Positions 11,377 to 24,194 of a stretch of DNA of 64,000 nt are shown here, in pieces. The notes beneath the pieces were generated by a model. That model worked only from the letters and a program-made list of their open reading frames with translations. It searched no databases and had not been told where the DNA came from. Where the stretch lies: positions 4,774,001 to 4,838,000 of the forward strand of contig WWBZ02000022.1 in assembly GCA_011503125.2 (NCBI GenBank). The letters are read 5' to 3'. The position numbers were made by a program, and so were the translations under genes. The stretch is from Botryosphaeria dothidea (lineage: Eukaryota; Ascomycota; Dothideomycetes; Botryosphaeriales; Botryosphaeriaceae). The stretch's first letter is position 1. Every line of letters begins with the position of its first letter.

Positions 11377-11748
11377 TGTAATAAACGGACCTTGGAGGGC
11401 GGAGAGACGAGATAACGAAGCCGGTAAAGGCAGTAGGGGTAAAGCAATGCCGAAGTATAAGGGTGTAGTTCAAAGGGCGAGGGTATAAGGTGCGAAAGAC
11501 GAGGGACGAGGGACGAGGGACGAGGGAGGCAAGCAAGGTCCAATTTAAGGCGTACCAAGTTATACGCGAGGAATACTCATTGCTAGACTAAAGAACTAAC
11601 TACAAAGCAGAGGGGCGAGCTTTATATATATAAAGAACGAACTAAAATACTAGCTTCCTAATTTATAAGCAGGTAAGTCTAGATCTGGATTTTAAATCAA
11701 CGAAGGTAAACGAGAGGTAAGGGGTCTAAGCAAGCCACGTTTATGACA
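11377..11748 (-). repeat. Solo Gypsy-A LTR with TSD TTATC
   Basis: A 372-bp LTR with ends TGTAATAAACG and CGTTTATGACA, flanked by TTATC at 11372-11376 and 11749-11753. It is the same family as the LTRs of the complete element at 20083-25892. It is shorter because an internal tandem array of a GACGAGG-type 7-8-mer (about 11508-11532) has fewer units. It lies in the Gypsy-D RNase H/integrase junction, and the forward arm is uninterrupted at this point. Unusually for this neighbourhood, its terminal TGACA is not RIP-altered. Confidence 0.93.
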
Positions 11749-12306
11749 TTATCTTCCGGCTCTTAAGAGTCTAACTTCTTCTTCTCTAGGTTATTAGTAG
11801 TAAAGAGGATAGAATTAATAGCGATCTTTATATTAGGTTCTAGGTTTAAATCCCGAAGTAGTTATTAGAACCGGTATTGCTTTCTTAGGTCGTTAATTTC
11901 TTATAGTAAGTCCTACGTTCTCCTTATAAGCGAGTCTAGCTTCTCTTCTCGTTTACCTAGCTGGTAGGAGATAATAAAGTTAAAGGCGGATAGAAATTTA
12001 GCCTAGCGGGCTTAGCGGCTAGTTAGCTACTTAGTTATTATAAAATACTCTAGATTCTTATAATCTATAAGCACCTTAATAGGCTTATCTATAGGAGTAC
12101 TTATAAGTTCTAGTTCCTAAGTCTTAAAGAAGCGAATAATAGTAAGTAGCTCTTTATCGTAGATTATATAGTTATACTTAGTTAAGGATATTTTCTTAGA
12201 AAAGTATATAACTAGTTTAAGTACTCCGTCGTATATCTACGATAGGATATCTATACTAATAAAGTCTAAGGCATCCGTTTTAACCTATATTTTCTTTTTA
12301 GGGTCG
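11749..12306 (-). pseudogene. Gypsy-D reverse arm, part 2: RNase H
   Basis: Continuation of the reverse arm, equivalent to about 6260-6830 of the forward arm. It reads RNase H on the minus strand with stops. It ends in GGTCG, which is repeated after the Copia-A insertion. Confidence 0.8.
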
Positions 12307-12505
12307 TGTTGCGACAGCAGCGGTATAGAGATAGCTTGTGGAACGATGTTTTTTCTTCTACCTACCGTGACCACACTGGAAGATATACGTGTGGGTCACG
12401 TGCTACACTAGTCCTGTCTAGGAAGGCCTAGCAGCCCTCAACTGGTCTGCTCATCTGGCATTGCCGGATGACCAAACCACGGCCAGTACGGCTGTTTTCT
12501 CAACA
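12307..12505 (-). repeat. Copia-A 3' LTR
   Basis: 199 bp, TGTTGCG to CTCAACA. By eye it differs from the right LTR at about 13 positions, and at all of them the right copy carries T for C or A for G. This copy is therefore close to the unmutated sequence. Confidence 0.93.
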
Positions 12506-12512
12506 CTCCCAC

Positions 12513-14321
12513 TCAGCCGTTGTGCCGTGATTTCTCGAGTCCCAGTTGGCTGACAAATCTTTGAAAACCTTCCCTTGGTAAGGGCTTGGTGAGCCCGTCC
12601 GCCACCATGTCCTCAGTACACATATACTCGACATGAATCCGGTTCCTTTGTACAAGATCACGGATGTTATGATAGTGAATATCGATATGCTTTGACCTGT
12701 CGTGTATCTGTGGATCCTTCGCTAGGCTTAGTGCCGCCTGGTTGTCTCCCTTCATGTTGACATAGTAACTACGGAACTTCTCGTTCTCGCGTAGTTGCCC
12801 CTGGTAAGGGAATCGCCCTAGATACTCTCCTGCGCCCATATCTCGCAATAGTCTAACGAGCTATTGGGATTCCTTGGCGCAGGTGGACATTGTCATATAT
12901 TCGGCTTCAGCTGTAGAGGTCGCCACTGATTTTTGCTTTTGGCTTCTCTAGCTAATTGGTCCGTTTGCTAGTAGAAAGGTGAATCCGGAGATTGACTTCC
13001 TATCTGTCTTGTCCATGGCGTAGTCTAAGTCCGAGTAGCCAATGAGACTAGGGCTCCCACTATCCTTGTATACAATTCCTAGATCGGCCGTTGACCTAAG
13101 GTACCGCAGAAGGCCTTTGAGTGCTTGGCCGTGGTGTTCTGCGGGGTCGCTCAGATATTGGCTTAGTTGTCCTATTGGGAATGCAAGGTCCGGACGTGTG
13201 AGAACCGCAAGGTGCATTAGTTTTCCAACGGTGTGCTGATATTCCTTTGGGTCGATTCTCTTATCCTCTGGCCCGGCGGGTCGGAGCGCGTCGTATCCGT
13301 TTATCGGTAGCATCGATGGCCTTGACTTATCCTGTTCCATGCCGAGTGACTAAAGTGTCTCTCGTAAGTAATAAGACTGATCAAGGCGCAGCGTCCGGTG
13401 CCTGCGATCACGAGTGACTTGGACACTAAGGATCTTCTTCATCTCCCCCAGATCCTTGATCTTAAAGGCCTTGCTGATTGCGTTTTTGAACCAGATAATA
13501 TCTCCTGTTTGACCGCTTTGGGCGGCAACTGGGATGTCATCCACGTACACAAGCAGCAGCATTTTCCTTTCGTCGTGAACTAGCAGGCATGGGTCTGCCA
13601 GGCTTTGACGGAATCCGATGTCTTTTAGTGCTTTTATACAGTTGCTATTCCAGTCCCGTGCGGCTTGCTTAAGACCGTACAGGCTGCGTAGGAGCTTAAA
13701 GACGCGTCCGGGTGCGACTCTTACTCCATCTGGTGGGGCCATGTAGATGTCTTCGCGAAGGCGTGACTCGGTAAAGGCATTATTGATGTTAATCTGGTGG
13801 AGCTCCATGTCAAAGAGCGTAACGATGGCTAGGAACGTTCGGAGGGTCTTATAACGGACGGTGGGGGCAAAGGTGTCCCAAAAGTCGAGTCCAAACCGTT
13901 GAGTGAAACCTCTTGCAACAAGGCGAGCTTTGGCCTTTTTAAGTGAGCCGTCAATGTTGAGTTTTGGCTTAAAAACCCACTTGCTTATTACAATGTTTAC
14001 TCCTTTTGGAGGCACGACTTCTTCCTATATACCGTTTGACGCGAGAGCAGTGAGTTCATCCTGGATTGCTTTTCTCTAAAGCTCACTAAATTGCTTGTCT
14101 CCCACTGCTTCTGCGTAGGTTTTCGGCGTTGGGATTTCCGGTCCTATTGTCTTACTGAGTACTGCTAAGAGCGCGTGGAACACTTGCACCTCAGGGCGTT
14201 GGTAGCACTCAACTGGTGTTTGGCTAATGAGCGCAAATAAGCTCCGAGGTACTTTTGCTGCCGGCTCCCCCGCAGTTACATCCTCCTCTGATCTTTTGCG
14301 CTTTAGGATATGTACTCCCAT
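12513..14321 (-). pseudogene. Copia-A pol, 3' part: reverse transcriptase and RNase H
   Basis: One reading frame covers the integrase C-terminal linker (14321-14076), the reverse transcriptase (14015-13350) and RNase H (13340-12513), interrupted by a few stops: after the linker, after the reverse transcriptase and before the last RNase H block. The Copia signatures are clear: a region starting near 13990 that reads KWVFKPKLN, the catalytic YVDD near 13525-13536, and near the C-terminus an ADGLTKPL motif that ends Copia RNase H domains. Stops are of the Gln/Trp-loss kind. Compared with a functional Copia pol this half needs few changes, but the 5' half is wrecked, so no activity is expected. 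Confidence 0.88.
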
Positions 14322-16200
14322 GAACGTCCCTGGTCGCGGACGTTCAGCGCGTTCCTTCCCCCTAGATCTACTTGTCTCCCCTTGGGCAGCAGGTGGACGC
14401 TCCTGCGCTCCTGGTTGCGGATCCGTGTTTGATATGGTGCTATCTGCTGTAGCTGGATCCGTCTTTAGTCGCTGAGCTGCGCTCGACTACGAACGTGTTC
14501 TTAGGGCGTTGTAGGATTAAGTCTCCTTATCCTCTCGTTCCTAAACATTAGGTCCGTAGTCGGCCTCTAAGTCCACCTCCTCTCCTACTCCTGACGTGCT
14601 TTCCCTCTCCTCTGTAACTGGTTCTAGAGCGAATAGGATTTTCCTTGGGCGACCCATAGGTCGCCTTTGGGGGACTGCATTGCTACTTGCTTTAACCTTT
14701 AGTTTCAGGTTAACATCCCCTCCCTTTTCGCTTTCCGAGAACCGCACTACATGACTGCGGATTATCCTTCTAAGGTCCGGAGCCTATAGGCGGTACTGCT
14801 TTTTAGTTTCGTCTACGTACCCTATAAAGACTCCCACTCTTGCTCGGTCCATGAACTTATCATGCCTTGAACTAACTGGCAGAGATTTAGGGTTAACATA
14901 TGAGTAGACCTTGCACCCCTAGACGCGCACATGGTCGATACTTGGCTTTTGACCTGTGAACGCTTCCTTAGGGGTCGTGGGTTTTCCGTCGATAAGAGGT
15001 CCAGTTGTAGTCCGATTCCGCAGGTAAGCATCGGTCTCGGCTGCTTCTACCTAAAAGTCTATTAGGAGCTTTGCTTCTTTTAGCATTACTCTTACTTGGG
15101 CTTCTATGGTCTAGATAGCTCGCTCTGCTACACCATTTTGACTTGACTAATGCGGAATAGTATATTAGGGAGTAATTCTAAGGGTTGCGTACTACTGATT
15201 AAGGACGGCCTTAAGCTTAGTGGCGTTGTCGCTGCGAACGGCAGCGAGCTTTGCTCCTCCTTAAAGTTCTGCCTTTACGCGCTATTCGTTTAAGACGCGT
15301 AGCACTTCCTCTCGCCTCTTGAGCGCGATGGTCCACACCTTTCTTAAGTAATTGTCGACGATCTTAAGAAAGTAGTGGTAGCCAGCCTAAGATTCTGGTA
15401 GCGGGCCGCAAACGTCGATTAAAATGAGTGATAGGCTTACGGCTTTCCTATTGCTCACGTAGTGCCCTTTCTTATTTTTCATTTTGGTAAGGGCATACAC
15501 TTCACACACGTGGTCTTCCTCCGCTATGGTAGGGATCGGCTCTGCGAGAGTCGTTACCTTGTGTAGCTCTGCCAGCTTTTACTTGCTAAGGTGTCTAAAT
15601 CTCCTGTGCTATAGCCTAAACAGCTTAATCTTTTAGTTGGTTGCTGTTGCCTCTAGAGCAGGGTCTTATCCTTGCCCAGTGGTTTAGATTTCGTAGGCCA
15701 TTGGTAACTCGGTCTGCGGATTCACCTTACTGTAGGCTAGGGCTAGCGTAGCTGGTTAAACCTGTTGTTGCGCTATCTCGAGAGCCGACAGCGCGAAGTG
15801 TTTGCTTGTCGGTTCAACCTTATCTACAAGATAAACTCCCCCATTCTCTTAAGCGATAAGGATATTCTTGCCGTGCCGATCTCTAAGGTAGAGGGAACGA
15901 TTATTAAAAGAATCCTTTAGTCCGTTCTTGCATGCCTGTCGGCTAGAGAGAAGGTTTATACCTAGTTTTAGAACGTAAAGAACAGAGGATAAAGGAATCG
16001 AATTGCCGTGCCTATCTACTAACATAACTAAGCCGACGTAGTCGGCGTATAATACTCCCCCACCAACTTTAATCGTGCGCCTTATAATGCGGGTTAGAGG
16101 TCTACTAAAAAGTTGGCGTTAGTTAGTTATGTGTGTAGATGTAGCGGAATCTGCAATCTAGATATCTTTAGGAAGCTTACTAGTAATAGATTTTGATAGT
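14322..16200 (-). pseudogene. Copia-A integrase remnant
   Basis: Minus-strand relic of integrase: HHCC-type zinc-binding region near 15480-15620, catalytic core near 15050-15460, and a C-terminal block near 14820-15050 typical of Copia integrases. Many stops, increasing toward the right. A linker rich in Pro/Arg/Glu (about 14330-14750) joins it to the reverse transcriptase. The frame is recognisable, the protein is not functional. Confidence 0.75.
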
Positions 16201-17150
16201 GTAGTAATCTCCTTAACGTCCTCTTCTTTACTACTAATTTCTTAGCTTTTAGCAGCTTTATTATCGTGGATAGGCTTATTCTCGACGGCTTAGAAGGCCT
16301 TTAGTTAGTTAATTTAATCTTGCAGAGTCTTTAGCTGTGCAGCAAGATAAGATGGCTGGCTCCTCCGCGCTACGCGCTTCTTCTATATAAGACTACGCGC
16401 TTCCGAAAGGTATTTATAGTCGCGAACGCGGTGGTTTCGGTTATAGAGGTAGTACCCGCTTTGTCCGTCTCTCGTTAGGCTGCGGCGGCGAGGTCCGGCG
16501 GAGGTTCTATCTTAGTTCTACTACCTTGCTGCGAGCGTAGTAGAGGTTCTATTTTAACGTAATTCCTCCTCCTGCAGCAGTGCAATACCGTCCTCGACCG
16601 AGATATCCTTCTAGACGTTAAGGCTTATCCGGATCGACTAGTACGAGTCCGGAAGCGCTTGCAATAGACGCTAGAAGCGTGCCTTCTCTAAAGTAATATT
16701 CTTTATATTCTTATCGAAGGTAGCGAGCTTCTTTCCTAGCGTTTAAAGCTGGGTCTAGGCGGTCTTAATGGTGGTTTTAGGCTCTATTTAGTAATTAACG
16801 TAGTTTAGCAGGTGTTGCCTGCCGATACCTTGGAGCTTCTCTAAGTACTTATCCTTTAGAGATTCCCACACGAGCTTAGCTAAGTTAAGGTCTCGCACTC
16901 TCTCGGCATCATCTTCGTTAATGCAAATCCTTATCTAATACTGGGCCCTCGAGTCGTCCTTAGTGCTTCTAAATCCTACACCGAACTAACTATCCGGTGT
17001 AGAAGAATTAGTAGAGTTAGTAATGGTGTAGTATAGACCTTTACCTTCTAGCTATACCTTTATTAACGGGAACTAGGCGTCCTTATTTTGTCTTAAAAGA
17101 ATTAGAACGGGCCGACGCTTCGTAAAAGGGTCGGAAGAGTCTATATTAAG
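16201..17150 (-). pseudogene. Copia-A gag and protease remnant
   Basis: Minus-strand gag with a probable start near 17145 whose ATG reads ATA, a RIP-type change. A zinc knuckle near 16395-16455 keeps its His and spacing, but Cys residues have become Tyr. A protease relic (an Asp-Ser pair followed by Ala-Thr-Ser) is readable near 16140-16170. Numerous stops. Confidence 0.65.
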
Positions 17151-17604
17151 AGAAAGTAAGAAAATAAGAATGTGATTATAGTAGAAAGAGTAAACTACGG
17201 TCAATCGTGTCTAATATGTTACGTATAAAAGGTCGTATTAAATAGTAGTTGTTTGAAGTGCGAAAAGGGGTTGCTTAAAAGGAGCTACGTAGTCGAACGG
17301 TACGTAGTGGAGCGGTTATCGGTAGTAAGACGTCTGCTTCTAGCGGGGTAACAACAGGCGTCGAGTACTAATTCTCCTAGCGCAAACCTAGGCCTAAGGA
17401 TATAGCTTCCTCGAGTACGCGAACTAATCGCGATGCGTAGTCCAGTCGCGCTGCTAATTTCCTTAACCGATAAGGACCGTATTCAGCTACCGGTACTAGG
17501 TTGTATATAGACCCGACTATAGAGGCAACACGTCTTTTCGCAGACGTTTAAGGGATCCTACACCTAGCGGAAACACTTAAAAAGCTTCTCTATCGGGTAC
17601 ACGA

Positions 17605-17620
17605 ACCCGGGCTTATAACC
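17605..17620 (-). other. Copia-A primer-binding site
   Basis: Directly inside the 5' LTR the minus strand reads GGTTATAAGCCCGGG. With one RIP-type change (G to A) this is complementary to the anticodon stem-loop of initiator tRNA-Met, the half-tRNA primer known from Drosophila copia. The unmutated form of the same site is seen beside the Copia-B LTR at 63537. Confidence 0.6.
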
Positions 17621-17819
17621 TGTTGCGACAGTAGCGGTATAGAGATAGCTTATAGAACGATGTTTTTTCTTCTACCTACCGTGACCATACTAGAAGATAT
17701 ACGTGTGGGTTACGTGCTATACTAGTCCTGTCTAGGAAGGCCTAGTAGCCCTTAACTGGTCTGCTTATCTGGCATTGCCGGATAACCAAACTACGGCCAG
17801 TACGGCTGTTTTCTTAACA
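17621..17819 (-). repeat. Copia-A 5' LTR
   Basis: 199 bp, TGTTGCG to TTTTCTTAACA. It carries all of the approximately 13 differences from the left LTR as C to T or G to A in CpA/TpG context, so the two LTRs diverged by directed mutation rather than by age. Confidence 0.93.
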
Positions 17820-20082
17820 GGTCGAAATATATAAGGATAGGTGCGGAGGTAAATGTAGCTTGCAGTTAGTTAAAGGCGGCTTATTTCTTATTATTCTATA
17901 TAAACTTCTAGTATTTTATCTTACGTTTTCTATTCCTAGTTATAAATTATTCTCTTTTTATTATCTTAGTAAGAGGGCGTGCTATATAGGAGAAGTTCTT
18001 AATAAAGCGGCGGTAGAAGTTTACAAAGCTAAGAAAGGCTTATACACCCTTAACTAACGTCGGTACCTCCTAGTTAATAATAGTAGAGACTTTTTCTAGG
18101 TCTATTTTAATTCCGTTTATACTAATAATAAGGCCGAGGTACTTAACTAATCTAATATTAAATTCGCATTTATTAAGGTCGAGTTAGAGACTACGGTCCT
18201 TTAGTCGTTAGAGGACTTTATTAATATTTTTAGCGTATTTATCCTTCTTTTTACTATAGATAAGGATATTATCTAGGTACGCTATATAAAACTTATCTAG
18301 GTATTCGAGTATAGAATTATTAATATAGCTCTAAAAGGTGCCTAGCGTATTATAGAGCCTAAAGAGTATAACTAGGTATTCGTACTAACTAAAGCGAGTA
18401 TTAAAAGCGGTAAGGTACTTATAGCCTTTCTTAATTCGGATCCGGTTAAAGATATAGATAACGTCGAGTTTTATAAAGATCTTAGCCTTACTAAGCTAGG
18501 TAAGGATTTTATTAATATATAGGATTAGATATCGGTTCTTCTTAGTAATAGCGTTTAGGGCTCTATAGTTAATATAGATTCTAAGTCCTCCTTCTAGCTT
18601 TCTAATAATAAGTAGAGGTACGGTATAGTCCGAAGAGCTAGGGCGAATAAACCCTTTTCCGAGATATTCGTTAATATATTTCTTAACCGCTTCGTTTTCT
18701 TATTAAGATATTAGACGGTAGCTTTTTATATAAGAAGGTTTATAGTTAGGTTTAAGCTTAATTTTATAGTCTTCTTTCTAGTAAGGAGAGAGTATATCCG
18801 CTTCTATCTTATTCTAGAGTTCTTTAATCTAGTAGTATTTCTTCGGTAGCCGGGCAAGGCGTTCTTCTCGTCTATATATTTTCTTTCTATTTATAAACTT
18901 CTAAAAGTCGTCTTCTCTAGTTATAGCTACGCTAGTATTTATAGTAGGTTCCGTAGGCGTATAGTAGTATTCTTTATATCTAGGAAGTAATACTAAGTAG
19001 AAGAGTATAGATATAGAATATAGTTAAATATCTAGTTAGAATTTCTCTATCTTCTATTTAGGTCGGCATCTAATAGCGTATTTAGTATAAGATTTTATAG
19101 TAAGATAGCTAGCCTTAAAGTACTAAGGCTTATAAAACTTAACTAACCGCTTATTCTAGTCGATATACGGGTTATAAGTGCGTAACTATCCGTCTCTAAG
19201 AATTAGTAGATAGTCTTCTAGATTAGTAATATAGTAGAGAAGTTATTCCTTATAAGAACTAATATTAATATCGACTAAGAAGGTATAGGTAATATATTAA
19301 GAGAATATTCCGTCTTCTAAAGTTATAGTAATCCGTTTAATAAGAGAGATCTTTATTATCTTATACGCGCGAATAAAGAAGGTATTAATAAGCTTAGCTT
19401 AGCTTCTATTATCGATAAGAGAACGTATATTACTACTAGCTACTATAGTATATATAATAAGATAAGTTCTCTTAATTTTATACGCGCGATTATCTACTAC
19501 GAAGTTTAATACCTTTATCTCTTTCTAACTACGACTAGCTAGCTACTCGTCTAGCTTCTTCTACTCTTATAGTTCTAAAAGACGACTTACTTCTAGGACT
19601 AGGAGTTTTCCGACTCGCTATTAGAGTTAAGTTCCTTAATACTCTAGATATACGCGAACCTAGCGCGGTTATTATTAGAATAGTAGATATTAGATATAAA
19701 GTAGCCTAAGCCTCTATAGCTACGGTAGCGTCTCTATCTCGTTATTACGAGACGTTCCTCGTCTAATAGCTTTAAGAGTTTTAGCTTAGACTTATACTAT
19801 AGTCTAATCTAGTCTCTTAGTTTAGTAGTAGTAGGTATACGGCCCTATTAGCTATCTTAGTCTATATTACCGCTTCTAATTCTACTCTAGCGGCTAAGAT
19901 TATCTTAAGTAGGTTCCTAGTTATAGATAGGCTTAGTACGATCTCTTTTAGGATTATTACTATTATTTATTCTTTTATTAGAACGGATATTTATAGATTT
20001 AATCTCTTAACGACGATATTCGGTCTTACGAAGAGTTTCGAGTAGCTATTCGAGAGAGATAAAGATAAGAATAGCTACTAAG
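17820..20082 (-). pseudogene. Gypsy-D reverse arm, part 3: reverse transcriptase, protease, gag zinc knuckle
   Basis: Reverse complement of about 3860-6270 of the forward arm minus the Copia-B LTR. Reverse transcriptase lies near 18130-18740, protease near 19380-19510, zinc-knuckle relic near 19690-19740. Large stretches match the forward arm exactly at sites already mutated. It ends in CTAAG, repeated after the Gypsy-A insertion. Confidence 0.8.
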
Positions 20083-20470
20083 TGTAATAAACGGACCTTG
20101 GAGGGGGGGGCGGAGAGACGAGGTAACGAAGCCGGTAAAGGCAGTAGGGGTAAAACAATGCCGAAGTATAAGGGTGTAGTTCAAAGGGCGAGGGTACGAG
20201 GTGCGAGAGACGAGGGGCGAGGGACGAGGGGCGAGGGACGAGGGACGAGGGAGGCAAGCAAGGTCCAATTCAAGGCGTACTAAGTTGTACGCGAGGAATA
20301 CTCATTGCTAGACTAAAGAACTAACTACAAAGCAGAGGGGCGAGCTTTATATATATAAAGAACGAACTAAAATACTAGCTTCCTGATTTGTAAGTAGGTA
20401 AGTCTAGATCTAGATTTTAAATTAACGAAGGTAAATAAGTAAGGGGTCTACATAAGCCACGTTTATAATA
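20083..20470 (-). repeat. Gypsy-A 3' LTR
   Basis: 388 bp, TGTAATAAACG to CGTTTATAATA (RIP-altered TGACA end). It contains a G-run followed by a tandem GACGAGG-type array near 20208-20252 that varies in unit number among copies. The polypurine tract lies just inside it, at 20471-20490 on the minus strand. Confidence 0.93.
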
Positions 20471-20499
20471 GTAGGCTCTCCTCCCTAGAGGTGAGTTCC

Positions 20500-23400
20500 T
20501 ACGAGCCTTTAGCCTAAGGGTCGAGGTTTTAAAGGGTAACGTTCATAGAACGTATCAAGGGCCTTAAGGTCTTTAACAAGGTCGTAAGGTTCCCAGGTTG
20601 GTGTCGAGTAACCAGTCCATTTTACGAGGTATTTCGGTTATCTCCGGGTTGCTTTAACGTCTAGAATCTCTTCTACCCGGTACTCTTCTTCGCCGTCAAC
20701 GATAACGGGCGGGGGCGGAGGTTGGACTTAATTAGGCAAGGGGTCAGAGGCCGCGGGTTCGAGTAAAGAGACGTGGAATACGGGGTGGACTTTCATCGTC
20801 CTTAGTAGTTCTAGGCGATAGGCATAAGTCGAGATCTTTCCTAGTATAGGAAAGGGGCCAAGGCGTTTGAAGTCGAGTTTATCCGAAGGTCTTGTTGTCG
20901 AGATATGCCGTCTTAGGAGCCAAACGAGGTCACCAGGCTTAAAGACGGGTGGCGAGATACGGTCTTTATTAGCTTGTTCTGCGTAGGCATCTTGTGCGAA
21001 TCGAATTTCTTGGCGAAGGTGGTTTTCGAGGTTTTCGAGGTTCTCTTGGAAGAGACGTAGGGGTTCGAGTGGGGCTGAGATCGGGTCTTTCCGTAGAATC
21101 TTATAACGAGGGTGGAAGCCGTAGTTTGCAAAGAAGGGGGTAACCTTAGTCGTGGTCGAGATTGTATTATTATAAGCGAATTTAGCAAGGGAGAGAAAGT
21201 CGTTCCAATCGTCTTATTAGTACGAAACGTAGGCACGAAGGTATTGCTCGAGAATAGCGTTAATACGCTCTGTCTGGCCGTCGGTTTGCGGGTAGAAAGC
21301 CGTACTAAAGTTGGTCTTAATAGATAGGGATCTACTAAGAGCTCTAGTAAATTCAGAGGTAAAAATCGAGCCGCGGTCAGATACGAAGTCGTCGGGTAAG
21401 CCATGTAGTCGAAAAACGTAGTCTCGATAAAGCTTAGCAAGCTCTATCGAATCGAGGGTTATTTAGCAAGGAATAAAGTGAGCCATTTTAGTTAGTCGAT
21501 CTACGACTACTAATATAGCATCGAACGAGTTAGACGTTAGAAGTCCCGTAATTAAATCGAGAGAAACGGATTGCCAGCGGCGTTGTGGCACTTTAAGGGG
21601 TTTCAAATATCCATAGGGGGCATGTCGAGCGGGTTTAATTCTTTGGCAGGTCTCACAGTTTCGTATAAAACGAGCTACTGTCTGGCGTAGACCTGGCCAC
21701 CAGAAATCACGAGTAACGAGTTCAAATGTTGCTGCTTGGCCTGGGTGTCCAGCAGCCGGGTGCGAGTGTCGAGAGCTAATAATCCTTTGGCGGAGGCTTA
21801 GATCTTCAGGAATATAGATAAGTCTATTAACTAGTAAGAGACCATCGTTATCCTTAGAACATACGCCTAAATCTACCTTAGGATGTCGAAGTGCGTGGGT
21901 ATCGAGTGCGGTAAGGATCTCTTGTCCAAGAGTATCCTCATCGAGTGCTAAGCGAATTTCACTAGCTAGAGACGGTTCTAGCCTAGCGATCAAATGGCGA
22001 GTAGAAATAAGGGTCGAAATTTCGAATTTTTCAGAGGTAAGGATCGTAGTAGGGGGCAGGCGCCCCTCTCGAGCAGGGAGGTCTCCTGACCGTCTTGTTA
22101 ACGCATCCGCGCGTTGATTCTTAGTTCCTGGGCGGTAGACGATCTTAAAGTCGAGTTCTGAGAGTTCAATTGCCCAGCGTGCTTGCCGACGGTTTAAGAT
22201 TTGCTTAGAGGCAAAGCTAGTTAAATTCGAGTAATCTATAAGAACGAGGAGTGGCGAGGAGAGGTTAATAACGAGGGAACGGTATTCCTTTAGGGCTTCC
22301 ACGATAGCTAAGAGTTCCTTATCCCCGATACCGTAGTTCTGCTCTGCGGAGGTCATTTTCCGAGAGTAGTAGGCGATGGGATGTAGGATTCTTCTGCCAT
22401 CATCGTAGGTTACCCATTAGGATAAAATTGCGGAGATAACAAAGTCGGATGAGTCGGTTTCAAGGATAGTTTCGAGTTGGGGGTCGAAGTGTCGGAGAAT
22501 TGGGTAAGAGCAGAAGGCTTCCTTAAGATAAGTAAATGCCTTATCCTATTCTTTTTCCCAAGTAAAACGAATATTCTTAGCTAGGAGCCTAAAGAGAGCT
22601 CTAGCTTTTCGAGAGTATCCTTCAATAAATCTTCGGTAAAAGTTTGCAAAGCCAAGGAACGATTGAAGATCTTTAACTGAGCGAGGAGCCTCCCAGTCTC
22701 TTACGGCGGCTACCTTAGCCGGGTCCATAGAGATACCGTCTGGGGAGATAACGAAGCCAAGGAACGTGGTCGAAGTCGTATAGAAGTCGCATTTTTCGCC
22801 TTTTACGTACAGGCCTGCTTCACGAAGTTTTTCGAGAACTAATTGGACGTGTTCGTAGTGCTCCTCTTCTGTTTCCGAGTAGATAAGGATATCATCTAAG
22901 TAGACGACGCACCAGCGGTCGAGATATTCACGTAGTATATCGTTAACGAATTATTGGCAGGTAGCAGGCGCATTCGTAAGGCCAAAGGGCATAACAAGGT
23001 ACTCGTATAGGCCATAGCGAGTCCTAAAGGCGGTTAAATGTTCGGAGCCTTCCTTGATCCGGATAAGGTTATAAGCACCGCGAAGGTCGAGTCGAGTAAA
23101 AATACGAGAGCCTTGAAGTTGACGGAGAGTCTCGTTGATCAAGGGGAGTGGATAACGGTTCTTTTTCGTAATACCGTTTAGTTCGCGATAATCCACACAA
23201 AAACGAAGGCCGCCACCTGGTTTCTTAACAAAGAGAACAGGGGACGCAGAGGATGAGGATGAGGGCCGAATAAAACCTTTCTTAAGGTTCTCATCAAGAT
23301 ATTCGCGTAGAGCCTTAAGCTCTAAATCGGACATTGAGTAGAGAGGACCGAATGGGGGTTTCTTGCCCTCTTCTAGCGAAATTTCATGATCAATATATCG

Positions 23401-23991
23401 ATGTGGGGGAAGCTTATCGGCCTCTTTCTTAGTAAAGAAAGGAAGAAGGTGGTGAAATCGAGCCGGGATTCGTGAGCGGAGGGTTTCGAGTTCTTGTTCC
23501 GGGGTTTATTGTTCCGTTTTTTTAAGGCTTTCAAGGTGTTCTTGGATTTCCTTAATTGATACGGCATAGATCCTAGTCTTATCTCGTTGGACATAGCGGG
23601 TAAGGGCGGCGTAGGATACCGTAGCGCAAGAGATCGAAGGCGGATTAGGAGGCGTAATCGTAGGTTGTCGAGTAGGTAAGCAATTTGCTTGGCAGAAAGG
23701 AGAAGCGAAGGTAATAGTATTCCTTGACCAGAGAATCTGTGGATCGTGTCTTTCTAGCCAAGGTTTTCCAAGAATAATAGGATATTGACCAAGCTTAGTT
23801 ACCTGAAAGGTAAGGAGTTCTTGGTGTTGATCAATATCGAGTTGAAGGTCGGCTTCATGAGTAATCCACCCAGCTATGGATCCATCAGCCAGCTCGAGGG
23901 ATTCAGGTTGTGTTTTTTGACGAGTAGGGAGCGAGTGTTCCTTAACAAAAGCATCATCTATGAACAAGGACGAAGCACCAGAGTCTAGCAT
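20500..23991 (-). pseudogene. Gypsy-A pol (protease to chromodomain), RIP-damaged
   Basis: A single minus-strand frame read after the gag frameshift site. Protease has an intact DSGA active site near 23985. Reverse transcriptase spans about 23334-22740 with YLDD intact near 22900. RNase H and the tether follow (22728-22140), then an HHCC integrase zinc finger (about 21760-21640), integrase core with D and D near 21560 and 21385, and a chromodomain near 20715-20560. Stops occur at 23506, 22951, 22546, 21463 and further ones nearer the 3' end; each fits Gln to stop. The catalytic residues I can check are present. The element could have been mobile shortly before RIP but is not autonomous now. 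Confidence 0.9.
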
Positions 23992-24194
23992 AGACGAGGT
24001 TTCGATTGTATCATTGACTACTGACTTAAGAATAAGGAGTGGGCGTTTTCCGAGATCAATAGCGCGTGGTTTCGAGGTACGAGGTTCGGGGGGTGAAAAT
24101 GAGAGTGTTCCGAGGTTCGAAGATAAAGAAGCAAGAATAGAGAATTGATTTGAAGTAGAAAGTAGCGGGGGGCTAGGCAGGTGCCGGGTACTAC

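Larger units (their letters stand above)
12307..17819 (-). mobile_element. Complete Copia-A retrotransposon, TSD GGTCG
   Basis: A 5,513-bp Ty1/Copia element on the minus strand with 199-bp LTRs at both ends (12307-12505 and 17621-17819) and the 5-bp duplication GGTCG at 12302-12306 and 17820-17824. Order on the minus strand is gag, protease, integrase, reverse transcriptase, RNase H, which is diagnostic of Copia rather than Gypsy. It interrupts Gypsy-D RNase H. The 5' half (right side) is strongly RIPped while the 3' half (left side) keeps long open frames, a marked asymmetry within one element. Confidence 0.95.

Noticed and set aside
20913..21440. 175-residue minus-strand open frame
   Set aside because: It overlaps the integrase in another frame; the true integrase motifs are in the pol frame.
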